A stretch of 64,000 nt of DNA from Chryseobacterium sp. MYb7. GTDB lineage: Bacteria > Bacteroidota > Bacteroidia > Flavobacteriales > Weeksellaceae. The DNA is taken from positions 155,692 to 219,691 of the forward strand of contig NZ_PCOU01000005.1 in assembly GCF_002979455.1 (NCBI RefSeq), written 5' to 3'. The position numbers and the translations under genes are program-made. The notes beneath the pieces are model-generated. The model was given only the letters and a program-made list of their open reading frames with translations, was not told the DNA's origin and ran no database searches. Below are positions 53,673 to 61,908 of the stretch, piece after piece. Position 1 is the stretch's first letter. The number at the start of each line of letters is the position of its first letter.

Positions 53673-54101
53673 ATGAAAAACATTATACTATTTCTGCTTT
53701 TTACATTGTTCTGTAATGTATCAGGGCAATCCCGAAGTTTTACATTTGATTTTAATCCTAAAAAATTCATAAAGGAAAATAAATTGAATAAGGGAGGAAG
53801 AAAAGAGATTATTTTTAATTTATATGATATCAATGGTAAGGAAACAAAATATATAACGACAGACAGAACATCCGAAGCATTGAGAAAAAATGAAATATAT
53901 AGTTTTAAAGGAAAATCCGAAGATGGTACAAAGCTTATTACTTTGACCATTGCTTCCGGTAATTTAACAGGAGCTTATATGGAGAATGGAATCTCTTATT
54001 TTATTGAGCCGCTGGAAAAAACATGTAAAAAGAAGTATAAAATATATATCAATTCCGGAAAAGATTTACAGGTTGGGCAGCCTAATGATGTTATTAAATA
54101 A
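53673..54101 (+). CDS. Small secreted protein resembling the protease pro-region
   Basis: 142 residues with a signal peptide (to VSG-Q). It aligns by eye over nearly its whole length with residues about 30-145 of the protease upstream: FTFDFNPKKFIKEN vs FKLNIDDFKRSVN; EIIFNLYDINGKETKYITTD vs IVLTLIDGTKKEFILSEN; YSFKGKSEDGTKLITLTIAS vs FDGYSKDRQDKIKLTLVG; ISYFIEPLEKTCKKKYKIYI vs GYYIIEPYKTNKGEYRIYN. No catalytic domain or zinc motif follows. It may be a free-standing propeptide-like inhibitor or chaperone of the protease, or a truncated paralogue. The protease terminator separates the two genes. Confidence 0.7.
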   Translation: MKNIILFLLFTLFCNVSGQSRSFTFDFNPKKFIKENKLNKGGRKEIIFNLYDINGKETKYITTDRTSEALRKNEIYSFKGKSEDGTKLITLTIASGNLTGAYMENGISYFIEPLEKTCKKKYKIYINSGKDLQVGQPNDVIK

Positions 54102-54171
54102 ATGCACTATTTGCAGATATTGTATTGAGTTATCTGTTTCATAAGAACGATTTTCTTTTTACATTTACTCT

Positions 54172-55200
54172 ATGAAATTTTCATTCAAAAATGATTATTC
54201 TGAAGGATGCCACCCAAATATCTTACAGGCTCTTTTACAGCATAATCTCGAACAGCAGGCCGGATATGGAGAAGATGAGTATTCATTAAGCGCTAAAACA
54301 TTAATTAAAGAAAAAATCAACAACCCGGATTCGGAAGTCTTTTTAGTTTCAGGAGGAACGCAGGCTAACTTAATTGTTATTTCTGCGATCTTAAAACCTT
54401 ATCAGTGTGTGATTTCTGCCGCTCCCGGACATATTCTGAATAATGAGACCGGAGCTATTGAAGCTACAGGTCATAAAGTACTGAGCATTGAAACAGCAGA
54501 CGGGAAAATAAGACCTTCAGATATTATCCCAATTTTAGAAGGACATAGTAATGTACCGCATCAGGTAATGCCTAAACTGGTATATATTTCCAATTCTACA
54601 GAGCTGGGAACAATCTATCAGGCGAAAGAACTGGAAGAGCTTTCCGCATTTTGTAAGCAGAATAAATTATATCTGTTTATGGATGGGGCAAGATTGGGAC
54701 ACGGCTTGACAGCAGAAATAAGTGATCTTACCCTGGAAAAAGTAGCGGCTCTGACCGATATTTTTTACCTTGGAGGAACCAAAAACGGAGCTTTGATAGG
54801 AGAGGCAATCGTGATTAATAATCCTGTTCTTCAGGAAGATTTTGCTTTTAATATCAAACAGAAAGGAGCATTACTGGCAAAAGGGAGACTGTTGGGAATC
54901 CAGTTTTTGGAACTGATGAAGGATGATCTGTACTTTGATCTGGCAAGGCATGCCAATCAGCAGGCAATGAAAATTAAGAATGCATTACAGAAAAAAGGAG
55001 CTGCATTTCTTTCAGATACTTATACCAACCAGATTTTTCCTATTCTCAATAATCAATTGATTGAGGTATTATCTGAAAATTTTGAATTCTATGTCTGGAA
55101 AAAAATAAATGAAGATTCTTCAGCCATTCGCCTTATTACTTCTTGGAGTACGGGAGATGAAGCTGTGAACCGTTTTATTGAAATTATTGAACAGAATTAA
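54172..55200 (+). CDS. Low-specificity threonine aldolase / beta-eliminating lyase
   Basis: 342 residues, fold type I PLP enzyme. FKNDYSEGCHPNILQALLQH and AGYGEDEYSLSAKTLIKEKI open the protein; LVSGGTQANLIVISAILKPY, HILNNETGAIEATGHKVLSI, YISNSTELGTIYQAKELEEL, LFMDGARLGHGL and the PLP lysine in FYLGGTKNGALIGEAIV follow. These match the threonine aldolase family, which cleaves L-threonine or allo-threonine to glycine and acetaldehyde. Length is typical. It appears to be a single-gene unit with its own terminator. Confidence 0.9.
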   Translation: MKFSFKNDYSEGCHPNILQALLQHNLEQQAGYGEDEYSLSAKTLIKEKINNPDSEVFLVSGGTQANLIVISAILKPYQCVISAAPGHILNNETGAIEATGHKVLSIETADGKIRPSDIIPILEGHSNVPHQVMPKLVYISNSTELGTIYQAKELEELSAFCKQNKLYLFMDGARLGHGLTAEISDLTLEKVAALTDIFYLGGTKNGALIGEAIVINNPVLQEDFAFNIKQKGALLAKGRLLGIQFLELMKDDLYFDLARHANQQAMKIKNALQKKGAAFLSDTYTNQIFPILNNQLIEVLSENFEFYVWKKINEDSSAIRLITSWSTGDEAVNRFIEIIEQN

Positions 55201-55203
55201 GAT

Positions 55204-55240
55204 AAAAAACAGCCTTGGAAAAAAGGCTGTTTTTGTTTTT
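55204..55240. terminator. Terminator between convergent aldolase and lipoprotein genes
   Basis: AAAAACAGCCT pairs with AGGCTGTTTTT over a 9-nt loop, T-rich tail. Confidence 0.8.
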
Positions 55241-55251
55241 ATAATGAATTA

Positions 55252-55752
55252 TTATTTCAAAGCTTCGCTTACAACTTTACAATCTGCAGGACTTAGTTTC
55301 TGTCCGTCTTTATAGCTTACCTTTTTATCGTCAGCATATTTGGATTGCCCGTCTTCTTCTTTATGATCACCAATACCTTCTGTCAATGCATTATCCTTTT
55401 GAAGGAAATAGATATCTCTTTTGCTTTTTTTCCCTTCCGCAGTAAATTCGTAAGTCAGTTTCAGGGTATCTCCGGACTTGAAACCGGTTACATCTCCTTT
55501 TGAACTGTCTTTTTCACTGTTTTTGTAAGATAACTTTCCGGTGATTGTTCCTAAATTGTCATCAATAGAGGCAAAAACACTGTCTTTTCCTGTTACTCCG
55601 ATATAACAGAAAGATTTTGGTCCAAGAGTATCTATTACAGGTTCTTCAACAGCAATCGTATCTGCTTTTGGAGCCGGAGCCGGAGCTTCAGTTTTCTTAT
55701 TACAGTTGATTAAAAAAGCTGAAACAGCACCTAATAAGATTAATTTTTTCAT
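55252..55752 (-). CDS. Hypothetical lipoprotein
   Basis: 166 residues from ATG 55752; an upstream in-frame start at 55773 would add seven residues before a normal signal (MKKLILLGAVSAFLINC), so I choose the shorter form. Lipobox FLINC, then an Ala/Pro-rich linker (TEAPAPAPKADTIAVEEPVI). The folded part has beta strands around KSFCYIGVTGKDSVFASIDD, GTITGKLSYKNSEKDSSKG and DTLKLTYEFTAEGKKSKRDI, and two Cys that could pair. No recognised family; the fold looks like a small lipocalin-type barrel half. Confidence 0.7.
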   Translation of the reverse strand: MKKLILLGAVSAFLINCNKKTEAPAPAPKADTIAVEEPVIDTLGPKSFCYIGVTGKDSVFASIDDNLGTITGKLSYKNSEKDSSKGDVTGFKSGDTLKLTYEFTAEGKKSKRDIYFLQKDNALTEGIGDHKEEDGQSKYADDKKVSYKDGQKLSPADCKVVSEALK

Positions 55753-55910
55753 ATCCTTAATTGTTAAAATCAAATTTTGAAGTCCAAAAATAGCAATAGT
55801 ATTTATATATTAAAGAATATTGTTGATAAATAAGAATAATTTTCAACAGTCTTAAAAATGATAAATGTTTTTAGGCACGAAAAATGATTTACATTTTAAA
55901 ATAGATTTTA

Positions 55911-56873
55911 ATGAAAAAGATGACTAAAGTACTAGGGTTGGTATTATTTATTTTAGGTTTACAAAGTGTGACAGCACAGGCTCCTCAAAATTATATTTAT
56001 ACTTCGTCGGGAGATCTTCATGATATTGAAAAAATGATTACGAGGGAAGATATTGGCGGAGTCCAGATTGTCTATAACTGGAGGGCTTTGGAAAAATCAA
56101 AAGATGTGTATGATTTTTCTGTCATTGAGAAAGATCTTGATTACCTAACGGGTCTCCACAAAAAATTATTTATCCAGCTTCAGGACAGATTCTTTGAGCC
56201 AAAGGCAAGATATATTCCTGATTATGTGCTGAAGGATAAAGAATATACTGGTGGGCTGGTTCCTCAATATGATAATCCGGGTGAAAATAAACCTGTTGGA
56301 AGCGGTTGGGCTACCCAGCAATGGAATCCGGCTGTCCGAATGAGATTTCAAAAGCTGATAGGAGAGTTGGCAAAGAAATTTGACGGAAAAATTCAGGGAA
56401 TTAATCTTCCGGAAACTGCCATAGATATTGACATGAAAAAGGATAAAACAGGATTCAGCTGTGATCGTTATTTTGAAGCAGAATTGGAAAATCTAAAGTT
56501 TACGAGAAGTGCTTTTCATGATTCTTATGTATTGCAATATGTGAATTTTTTTCCGTGTGAATGGGATAATGACCATCAATATATGTCCAGGCTGTTTGAT
56601 TTCGCTTATAAAAATAATATAGGATTGGGCGGACCTGATATTGTTCCGAATAAAAAAGGACAAATGAAAAATTCTTATCCTTTTTTCAATCAATACAAAG
56701 GAAAGCTTCCTCTGGTAGCAATGGCGGTTCAGGAGCCGACCCTTACGTATAAAAATCCTAAAACTAAAAAACCTTTCACTAAAGAAGAATTTACAGAATA
56801 CGCTGAAAATTACCTTGGCGTGAAAATCATATTCTGGAGCGTGGAATCTCCCTGGTTGAGAGATTCCAAATAA
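55911..56873 (+). CDS. Exported TIM-barrel-like protein, possible glycoside hydrolase
   Basis: 320 residues, signal peptide to VTA-Q (starts MKKM; the second Met is possible). The pattern fits a (beta/alpha)8 barrel: IGGVQIVYNWRALEKSKDVY, then DFSVIEKDLDYLTGLHKKLF and IQLQDRFF. KIQGINLPETAIDIDMKK places a Glu at the usual acid/base position after beta-4, and LVAMAVQEPTL or FWSVESPWLR could offer the nucleophile Glu. This layout is like GH5/GH42-type clan A enzymes, but I do not recognise the family and the substrate is unknown. No T9SS tail. Confidence 0.62.
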   Translation: MKKMTKVLGLVLFILGLQSVTAQAPQNYIYTSSGDLHDIEKMITREDIGGVQIVYNWRALEKSKDVYDFSVIEKDLDYLTGLHKKLFIQLQDRFFEPKARYIPDYVLKDKEYTGGLVPQYDNPGENKPVGSGWATQQWNPAVRMRFQKLIGELAKKFDGKIQGINLPETAIDIDMKKDKTGFSCDRYFEAELENLKFTRSAFHDSYVLQYVNFFPCEWDNDHQYMSRLFDFAYKNNIGLGGPDIVPNKKGQMKNSYPFFNQYKGKLPLVAMAVQEPTLTYKNPKTKKPFTKEEFTEYAENYLGVKIIFWSVESPWLRDSK

Positions 56874-56883
56874 TAATAATTCT

Positions 56884-57438
56884 TTATACTTTTAATACTC
56901 CTCTGAAACCTCTTGCTGCATAATAAGAATCTGCACCATTGTGGTAAGTAAATACAGTATTGTATCGTCTGTCGCAGAAAATAGCACCTCCCAATTCACG
57001 AATTTGCTGAGGTGTCTTGATCCAGCTTGAGGTTTTCTGATCAAATTTTCCCAGTTCCTGAAGATGGCGGTATTGTTCCTCTGTCAAAAGTTCAATGCCC
57101 ATTTCAGAAGCGGTATCAATAACATTACTTTCGGGTTTGTTCGCTTTTCTGGCATCCCAGGCTGGATAATCATAGCATAGGCTTCGACGTTTTGGGCTTT
57201 CCGGAGAACAGTCTACAAAGGAATATTCATCTGTTTTTTTGTTATAATCTACTACATCGGGTTCGCCTTCAGTAGTTTCCATTTCATGTAAAGACTGGAG
57301 TTTTTCGGGATTGGTTTCTAGTTTTTGCTGAATTTTTTCCCATTTCAGATCTTTATGACGGGACATATTTTTTTCAAAACGGGCTTTTAGTGTTTTTAAA
57401 AGTTCGTTGGTTTGTTCCTGGGTAAGCTTCTTTTTCAT
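56884..57438 (-). CDS. DUF4256 domain-containing protein
   Basis: 184 residues from ATG 57438 (MKKKLTQEQTNELLKTLKAR). The frame runs to a TTG at 57504 but those 22 codons come from a low-complexity TTTGTTTTG-type spacer. Family features: FEKNMSRHKDLKWEKIQQKL, METTEGEPDVVDYNKKTDEY, FVDCSPESPKRRSLCYDYPA, MGIELLTEEQYRHLQELGKF and the end GAIFCDRRYNTVFTYHNGAD. The function is unknown; the family often sits with YdeI, SRPBCC and DoxX genes, as here. Confidence 0.9.
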   Translation of the reverse strand: MKKKLTQEQTNELLKTLKARFEKNMSRHKDLKWEKIQQKLETNPEKLQSLHEMETTEGEPDVVDYNKKTDEYSFVDCSPESPKRRSLCYDYPAWDARKANKPESNVIDTASEMGIELLTEEQYRHLQELGKFDQKTSSWIKTPQQIRELGGAIFCDRRYNTVFTYHNGADSYYAARGFRGVLKV

Positions 57439-57469
57439 GTCAAATTTTGTTTTGTTGTTTGTTTTGTTG

Positions 57470-57575
57470 TGTTGCTGTGTTGCTGGAAATCGCAAAGACG
57501 CCAATTATATTAATGAGAATATTTCTTAAGGCGCGAGGATTTTATCTTCGATAAAATTTCTGACTTTTCATCTTC
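57470..57575. repeat. Intergenic repeat with hairpin between DUF4256 and DoxX genes
   Basis: TTTTGTTGTGTTGCTGTGTT at 57465-57484 (low-complexity) leads into CGCAAAGACGCC, then GGCGCGAGG and a perfect hairpin ATTTTATC-TTC-GATAAAAT (57539-57557). Similar text recurs between genes in this genus as I recall; no ORF. Confidence 0.5.
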
Positions 57576-57582
57576 AAAATTA

Positions 57583-57978
57583 TTAATCAATAATAGTGAT
57601 TTTTCTGTCTGCAGGTCTGAAATACCAGGAAATAAGAACCAGCACCAATAATAATACGGCCGGAAAAGTTCTCCCTGCTGTGTCGCCCACGATCAGATGG
57701 GAAATCACAGCGCCTGACATAACAAAGAAAAATCCTGCATACGCCCATTCTTTCAACAGCAAGCGTTTCGGAATCAATATAGCAATAACGCCCAGAATTT
57801 TCCATATTCCAATGATGGTCATCAGATAAGAAGGGTAACCAAGATTGGTAAAGTTGAGCAGTTCATCTTTACTTTTCATGAGTTGTACAATAGCGGTGGA
57901 AACCATTCCCAGCGCCATCCAAAGGGTAAATATCCAATAGATGATCTTTGTTCTTTTTTGTGATTGTGGTGTGTTCAT
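57583..57978 (-). CDS. DoxX-like membrane protein
   Basis: 131 residues from ATG 57978 (MNTPQSQKRTKIIYWIFTLW); the frame reaches 58038, but the extra 20 residues overlap the preceding gene's end. Four TM helices: IIYWIFTLWMALGMVSTAIV, YPSYLMTIIGIWKILGVIAI, WAYAGFFFVMSGAVISHLIV and FPAVLLLVLVLISWYF. The GIWKILG and AYAG-FF patterns are typical of DoxX_2 (PF13564-type) proteins, whose function is not settled. It follows the YdeI gene by 17 bp in an operon likely driven from the ArsR promoter. Confidence 0.88.
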   Translation of the reverse strand: MNTPQSQKRTKIIYWIFTLWMALGMVSTAIVQLMKSKDELLNFTNLGYPSYLMTIIGIWKILGVIAILIPKRLLLKEWAYAGFFFVMSGAVISHLIVGDTAGRTFPAVLLLVLVLISWYFRPADRKITIID

Positions 57979-57995
57979 GATGAGGTTTTTTATAG

Positions 57996-58574
57996 TTAGT
58001 CGTTTAATCCTATTCCGTCCATGATTTGTGGAATGCATTTTTCGATGCGTGCTTCACGGGTTTTGGACTGTTTTGCAGAAGAAAAGTGGAGTAGGTAAGC
58101 TCTTTGCCTTCCTGGAGTTAATGCTTTGAAAGCTTCTTTTAATGCAGGATCCTGATCCAGTTTACTTTGAAACTCTTCAGTCATTTCAAACTCTTTTGTT
58201 TTCTTCATTTCAACTTTAGCGCCTGATTCTTCAATTTCAACAGCTTCAAACATATAAGCCTGAAGAATTTTCTCCAAATCATTGATTTGATCTACATCCG
58301 TAAAACGAATCTGCCTTGCTGCCTGAACATTTTTTGACTGCTGAATTAAAATGTGATCAGGATCTTTCATCAAAGCTCCTTTAAAGAAAAGAAGCGCACA
58401 ATATTCTTTAAAACCGTGGATCAGGAAAATATTTTTTCTTTCGTAGGTATAGCATGGGCAGCCCCATTTTAAATCTTCTACAAGCTCAGTGCTTAGGGCA
58501 ATGGTTCTTAGCTTTTCAAATTCTTTTTTCCATTGCTTGGCGTCGTTAAAGAAAAAATTAACTTTTGGATTCAT
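57996..58574 (-). CDS. YdeI/OmpD-associated family protein (DUF1801 plus OmdA-like)
   Basis: 192 residues. N-terminal DUF1801 part: WKKEFEKLRTIALSTELVED, then LKWGCPCYTYERKNIFLIHG and FKEYCALLFFKGALMKDP. C-terminal part: EFEMTEEFQSKLDQDPALKE, then AFKALTPGRQRAYLLHFSSA and KQSKTREARIEKCIPQI, the YdeI signature 'L+P..++...+.I..AK...TR..RI.K.+'. Role in cells is unclear; the family is linked to peptide resistance in some bacteria. Common neighbour of ArsR/SRPBCC genes, as here. Confidence 0.9.
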   Translation of the reverse strand: MNPKVNFFFNDAKQWKKEFEKLRTIALSTELVEDLKWGCPCYTYERKNIFLIHGFKEYCALLFFKGALMKDPDHILIQQSKNVQAARQIRFTDVDQINDLEKILQAYMFEAVEIEESGAKVEMKKTKEFEMTEEFQSKLDQDPALKEAFKALTPGRQRAYLLHFSSAKQSKTREARIEKCIPQIMDGIGLND

Positions 58575-58738
58575 GTGTTTTAATGTTTAATATTCAAGGT
58601 TTAAGGTTGGTTATGTTTTCACTAATAATTGACGATTCACTTGCAAAGCAAAATTCACTATTGACATTGATATTCATAATTTGAACCTCATTGCCATTGT
58701 CTTTTATCTCTTATCTCTTATCTATCACCTATTATCTG

Positions 58739-59203
58739 CTACCTGCCACCTAATAATTCCTGCAAACGGTTATGTGCCATATTAATACCCTGTGCAAAAG
58801 GCATTTTCAAATGCTGGTCTCTGATGTCTGCAGATTTATAAATGGTCTGAATGGTAATTTTACTCGTAGTATCTGTCAATTTCTCAAATTCTAAAAACTC
58901 AATCTGAGCCGGAAATGGGGTGTTTTCCATCTGGAAAGTTCTTATAATTTTCTCATTCTGAACAATATCATGAATGGTTCCATTGGCACTGAAAACCACA
59001 TCACCCTGAGGGTTTGAAGTTTCGAAACGGTAACTTCCATGTTGCTTGTTTTCGAATTTGGTGACTTTCGTTCCCATCCATTGCTCGAAAAATTCAGCTT
59101 CTGTATAGGCTTTGAAAAGGAGTTCTACAGGAAGATCAAATTCTCTGATGATGAAGATTTCCTGTTTGCTGTCTTCTGCCTGGATTTTTGTTTTAAGTTC
59201 CAT
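58739..59203 (-). CDS. SRPBCC (AHSA1-like) domain protein
   Basis: 154 residues: FIIREFDLPVELLFKAYTEA, then EFFEQWMGTKVTKFENKQHG opens the START-like helix-grip fold ('R.++.P...V+.A+T.PE....W'). VVFSANGTIHDIVQNEKIIR and LTDTTSKITIQTIYKSADIR fit the later strands. AHSA1-like proteins bind small hydrophobic ligands. It lies directly behind an ArsR gene, the usual pairing in which the regulator controls it. Confidence 0.9.
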   Translation of the reverse strand: MELKTKIQAEDSKQEIFIIREFDLPVELLFKAYTEAEFFEQWMGTKVTKFENKQHGSYRFETSNPQGDVVFSANGTIHDIVQNEKIIRTFQMENTPFPAQIEFLEFEKLTDTTSKITIQTIYKSADIRDQHLKMPFAQGINMAHNRLQELLGGR

Positions 59204-59220
59204 ATTTTGAGTTTTTTAAG

Positions 59221-59262
59221 TGGGAGAGTATTAGAGTGGGAGGGTTTGAGGGTTTTAGTGTG
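59221..59262 (+). other. G-rich tract between arsR and SRPBCC genes
   Basis: The plus strand carries several G-runs: GTGGGAGGGTTTGAGGG, then TTTTAGTGTGGGGG. Four runs of three or more G with loops of 1, 5 and 9 nt could form a relaxed G-quadruplex in single-stranded DNA. The flanking genes are on the minus strand, so their mRNA is C-rich here. Confidence 0.4.
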
Positions 59263-59306
59263 GGGGAAAACTGATACTATTTGGGGTTTCTCATCTTTTA
59301 CTCCTA

Positions 59307-59639
59307 TTATTTATTACTTATGTTTTTTTGGAAGGCTTTCATCACACTTTCCAGCTTGTTGAATTTTTCGTCCCACATTTGGCGGAAGGGTTCTATAAAA
59401 TCGGCTATTTCTTTCATTTTATTGGGATTTAGGTGATAGATAACTTCTCTGCCGTTTTGTTCAGATCTCAGCAGTTCACATTCTGTAAGGATCTGGAGAT
59501 GTTTTGAAACGGTAGGTCTTGCCGTATCAAAATTGGAGGCAATGGCTCCTGCTGTCATCGACTGTGCTGCCACCAACATCAATATAGATCGTCTTGTAGG
59601 ATCTGCTATCGCCTGAAATACATCTCTTCTTAAATTCAT
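59307..59639 (-). CDS. ArsR-family (HTH_5) transcriptional repressor
   Basis: 110 residues. [20 protein letters not shown], then [20 protein letters not shown] and [20 protein letters not shown] form the winged helix; the [13 protein letters not shown] helix is the recognition helix. No Cys metal site is present, so it belongs to the metal-independent branch that pairs with SRPBCC proteins. Two inverted repeats overlap its promoter (59643-59690), suggesting autorepression. It heads the run SRPBCC, YdeI, DoxX, DUF4256. A mutated copy of its start and operator lies at 62158-62217. Confidence 0.92.
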   Translation of the reverse strand: MNLRRDVFQAIADPTRRSILMLVAAQSMTAGAIASNFDTARPTVSKHLQILTECELLRSEQNGREVIYHLNPNKMKEIADFIEPFRQMWDEKFNKLESVMKAFQKNISNK

Positions 59640-59642
59640 CGT

Positions 59643-59690
59643 GTAGTTATTTGACTACAAATATATGTGTAGTTATTTAGCTACGCAAAT
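59643..59690 (-). promoter_or_regulatory. Promoter with twin inverted repeats controlling the ArsR operon
   Basis: On the minus strand TTG (59688-59686), 20-bp spacer, TATATTTG (59665-59658). The inverted repeats GTAGTTATTTGACTAC (59643-59658) and GTAGTTATTTAGCTAC (59669-59684) flank the -7 box, 26 bp apart; one sits between -33 and -7, the other over the transcription start. This is a classic repression layout for ArsR-type dimers. Confidence 0.75.
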
Positions 59691-59724
59691 ATTTTATAAG
59701 AAATTTTTGATTTTAATAAAGAAA

Positions 59725-59758
59725 AGCTCAAAAGTGTAGGAAAATACACTTTTGAGCT
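59725..59758 (-). terminator. Terminator of the Prc protease gene
   Basis: AGCTCAAAAGTGTA pairs perfectly with TACACTTTTGAGCT; on the minus strand a T-rich tail (TTTTCTTTATT) follows. Confidence 0.78.
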
Positions 59759-59774
59759 CTGTAATTTTATATTT

Positions 59775-59796
59775 TAAATAAATAAATAAATAAATA
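59775..59796. repeat. TAAA tetranucleotide repeat (five copies)
   Basis: About five AAAT units in tandem lie just after the Prc stop codon. It is outside any coding frame; slippage there would not alter a protein. Confidence 0.8.
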
Positions 59797-59799
59797 GGC

Positions 59800-61908
59800 T
59801 TACGATCTTACTTCAATATCTTCAACGATATGTATGGCTTCCTGCAGATAGAGATCTTTTTTCAGGTTTTTAACCCATACTTCCGATTTATTTTTGAAGG
59901 CTGCATCAATTTTCTCTCTTTCAATATCCTTCGGATATAGGGTGAATTGAAGTCCACTTTCTAATGTTTTTAAAACTTTGAATTTATCATCCTGAGTTTT
60001 TCTCTCCTTCATCAGATCGCTGTATTTTTGCATGCTCAAAGGCACCGTTTTTTCTTTACCCAGATTTTCTCTCCATTGGGCATATTCAAGTAACAATTTA
60101 TAATTATCGTTTTTAGCAATTCTTTCTTCGCTTACTTTCTGCAAAGCCTGAATATTGAGAAAGTTTCGTTTGTTGAAGCTTGTTCCCGGTATTTTATCCC
60201 AAGCTAATGCATAGTCATCATATTTTTCGCCTATATCCGCATAAGAAAAGACATCTTTCATCTGGATATCTGAGCTTACCCCTTTTCTCTGCGTAGACTC
60301 TCCGGTGATTCTATAATATTTTTGAATGGTTAGTTTTATGGAACCAAAGTCTTCCTGAGTATTGAGAAACCTGTTCAAATCTACAAATACCTGCACGGTT
60401 CCTTTTCCATACGATACAGGAGATCCCATGATAACAGCTCTTCCATAATCCTGCATCACACCCGCTAAAATTTCTGCCGCAGAAGCGGATAATTCATTCT
60501 GTAGAATCACAAGTGGCCCGTTCCAGATGGGAGCTTCATTTTTATTTTTTAAAGTTGTAATCTTTCCATTTCCATCCTTCACCTGCACATAAGGACCTGC
60601 ATCCATGAAAAGGCCCATAATGTCTCCAACTTCCGTTAATGAACCTCCGGAGTTATCTCTAAGATCTAGAACAATTCCCTGGATATTTTGTTCCTTAAGT
60701 TTGATGATTTCTTTTTTAATATCATCAGACGCATTTCTGCCGTCTTTATCCTCAAAATCAGCATTGAATTTTGGTAAATTGATCAACCCGTATTTTTTAT
60801 CGGATGCATTTACGATTATACTTTTAGCAAAAGTATCTTCAATCGATATTTCTTCGCGAATCATTGTTACCTCCTGAATAGTTCCGTCTTTTTTCTGTAC
60901 CGTTAAAGTAATGGGAGTTCCTTTTTCACCCCTGATTAATTTTATGGCTTCGCTGGAAAGCATATCCACAACATTTACAGGATCAGTATCGGGGGTAGAT
61001 TTTATTTTTAAAATTTTATCACCCTCACTCAGCTGCTTGGTCTTCCATGCCGGAGCTCCAATGGATAGTGTGCCGATAAAGAGGTTTCCTTTTTTTTCCT
61101 GGATTACGGCTCCTATTCCGATTATTTTTCCTGTGAAGTCCGTATCAAAATCTTTCTTTCCCTGCGGTGAATAATAGTTGGTATGTGGATCAAAAATATG
61201 AGTATAGGCATTCATATATACGGTAAACCAATCCATTTTTTGTCTTTTCTTGAACCGGATAAATTTATCTTCCAGAAGATCTTTAACATTTTCTGTTGCT
61301 TTTTTTACCTTTTCATCCTGGGTCAGTACTTCGGGCTTACTGCTGTTTTCTTTGTTATCCTCCTTCTTTTTTTCTTCGCTTTTCCTGTTCATGGATTCTA
61401 TTTCCTGCAGAATATTGTATTTCACATATTTCCTCCATTCATTATACTGCTGCTGCTTGTTGGCAGGCGCATTTTTCAGTTTGGGTTCCAAAGTCAGTAT
61501 TTCATCTTCTTCCAGATTGATCGGTTTGCTGAAAATATCCTTGGTCATTTTATCGATTTCATCAATCCTTTGATACAATTTATCGACTGTCAGTTTATAA
61601 AAAGTCAAATCTCCGGTATTCAGGTAATCATCCAGCTTGGTTTCATATTTACGAAACTCATCCATATCAGATTGCAGGAAATAGGTTTTTGTAGGATCTA
61701 TGGATTCAAAATACTGCTTATACACTTCTTTTGAATACGCATCATTAATAGGTTTTGGGCTGTAATGCAGATAAGACAAAATATTCTTTGTATTAACCAT
61801 GATGATCTGCATTTTTTCTTCTTCATTGCTGGGAGGACGGAAACCGAACACACAAAATGTAAGCGGAAGAAGAAGTAAAAAACGAATGGTTTTAAAATTT
61901 TTCAACAT
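59800..61908 (-). CDS. prc: Carboxy-terminal processing protease (Prc/Tsp, S41)
   Basis: 702 residues, periplasmic. Signal segment FLLLLPLTFCVFGF; helical N-terminal Prc domain (about 25-240, with YLHYSPKPINDAYSKEVYKQ and FESIDPTKTYFLQSDMDEF); PDZ (about 255-345: DFTGKIIGIGAVIQEKKGNL, GAPAWKTKQLSEGDKILKI); S41 core: GIVLDLRDNSGGSLTEVG, nucleophile Ser in QNELSASAAEILAGV (about 474) and general-base Lys in SYGKGTVQVF. C-terminal DUF3340-like part. It trims C-termini of periplasmic and envelope proteins. Single-gene unit. Confidence 0.95.
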   Translation of the reverse strand: MLKNFKTIRFLLLLPLTFCVFGFRPPSNEEEKMQIIMVNTKNILSYLHYSPKPINDAYSKEVYKQYFESIDPTKTYFLQSDMDEFRKYETKLDDYLNTGDLTFYKLTVDKLYQRIDEIDKMTKDIFSKPINLEEDEILTLEPKLKNAPANKQQQYNEWRKYVKYNILQEIESMNRKSEEKKKEDNKENSSKPEVLTQDEKVKKATENVKDLLEDKFIRFKKRQKMDWFTVYMNAYTHIFDPHTNYYSPQGKKDFDTDFTGKIIGIGAVIQEKKGNLFIGTLSIGAPAWKTKQLSEGDKILKIKSTPDTDPVNVVDMLSSEAIKLIRGEKGTPITLTVQKKDGTIQEVTMIREEISIEDTFAKSIIVNASDKKYGLINLPKFNADFEDKDGRNASDDIKKEIIKLKEQNIQGIVLDLRDNSGGSLTEVGDIMGLFMDAGPYVQVKDGNGKITTLKNKNEAPIWNGPLVILQNELSASAAEILAGVMQDYGRAVIMGSPVSYGKGTVQVFVDLNRFLNTQEDFGSIKLTIQKYYRITGESTQRKGVSSDIQMKDVFSYADIGEKYDDYALAWDKIPGTSFNKRNFLNIQALQKVSEERIAKNDNYKLLLEYAQWRENLGKEKTVPLSMQKYSDLMKERKTQDDKFKVLKTLESGLQFTLYPKDIEREKIDAAFKNKSEVWVKNLKKDLYLQEAIHIVEDIEVRS

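Noticed and set aside
59775..59796. The TAAA repeat as a phase-variable switch of the Prc protease
   Set aside because: It lies after the stop codon, so changes in copy number would not alter the reading frame or the promoter.
59800..61908. Several plus-strand frames of 74-183 codons antisense to the Prc gene
   Set aside because: They are shadows of a clearly coding minus-strand gene with complete S41 motifs; their translations are low-complexity (Phe/Ser/Ile-rich).
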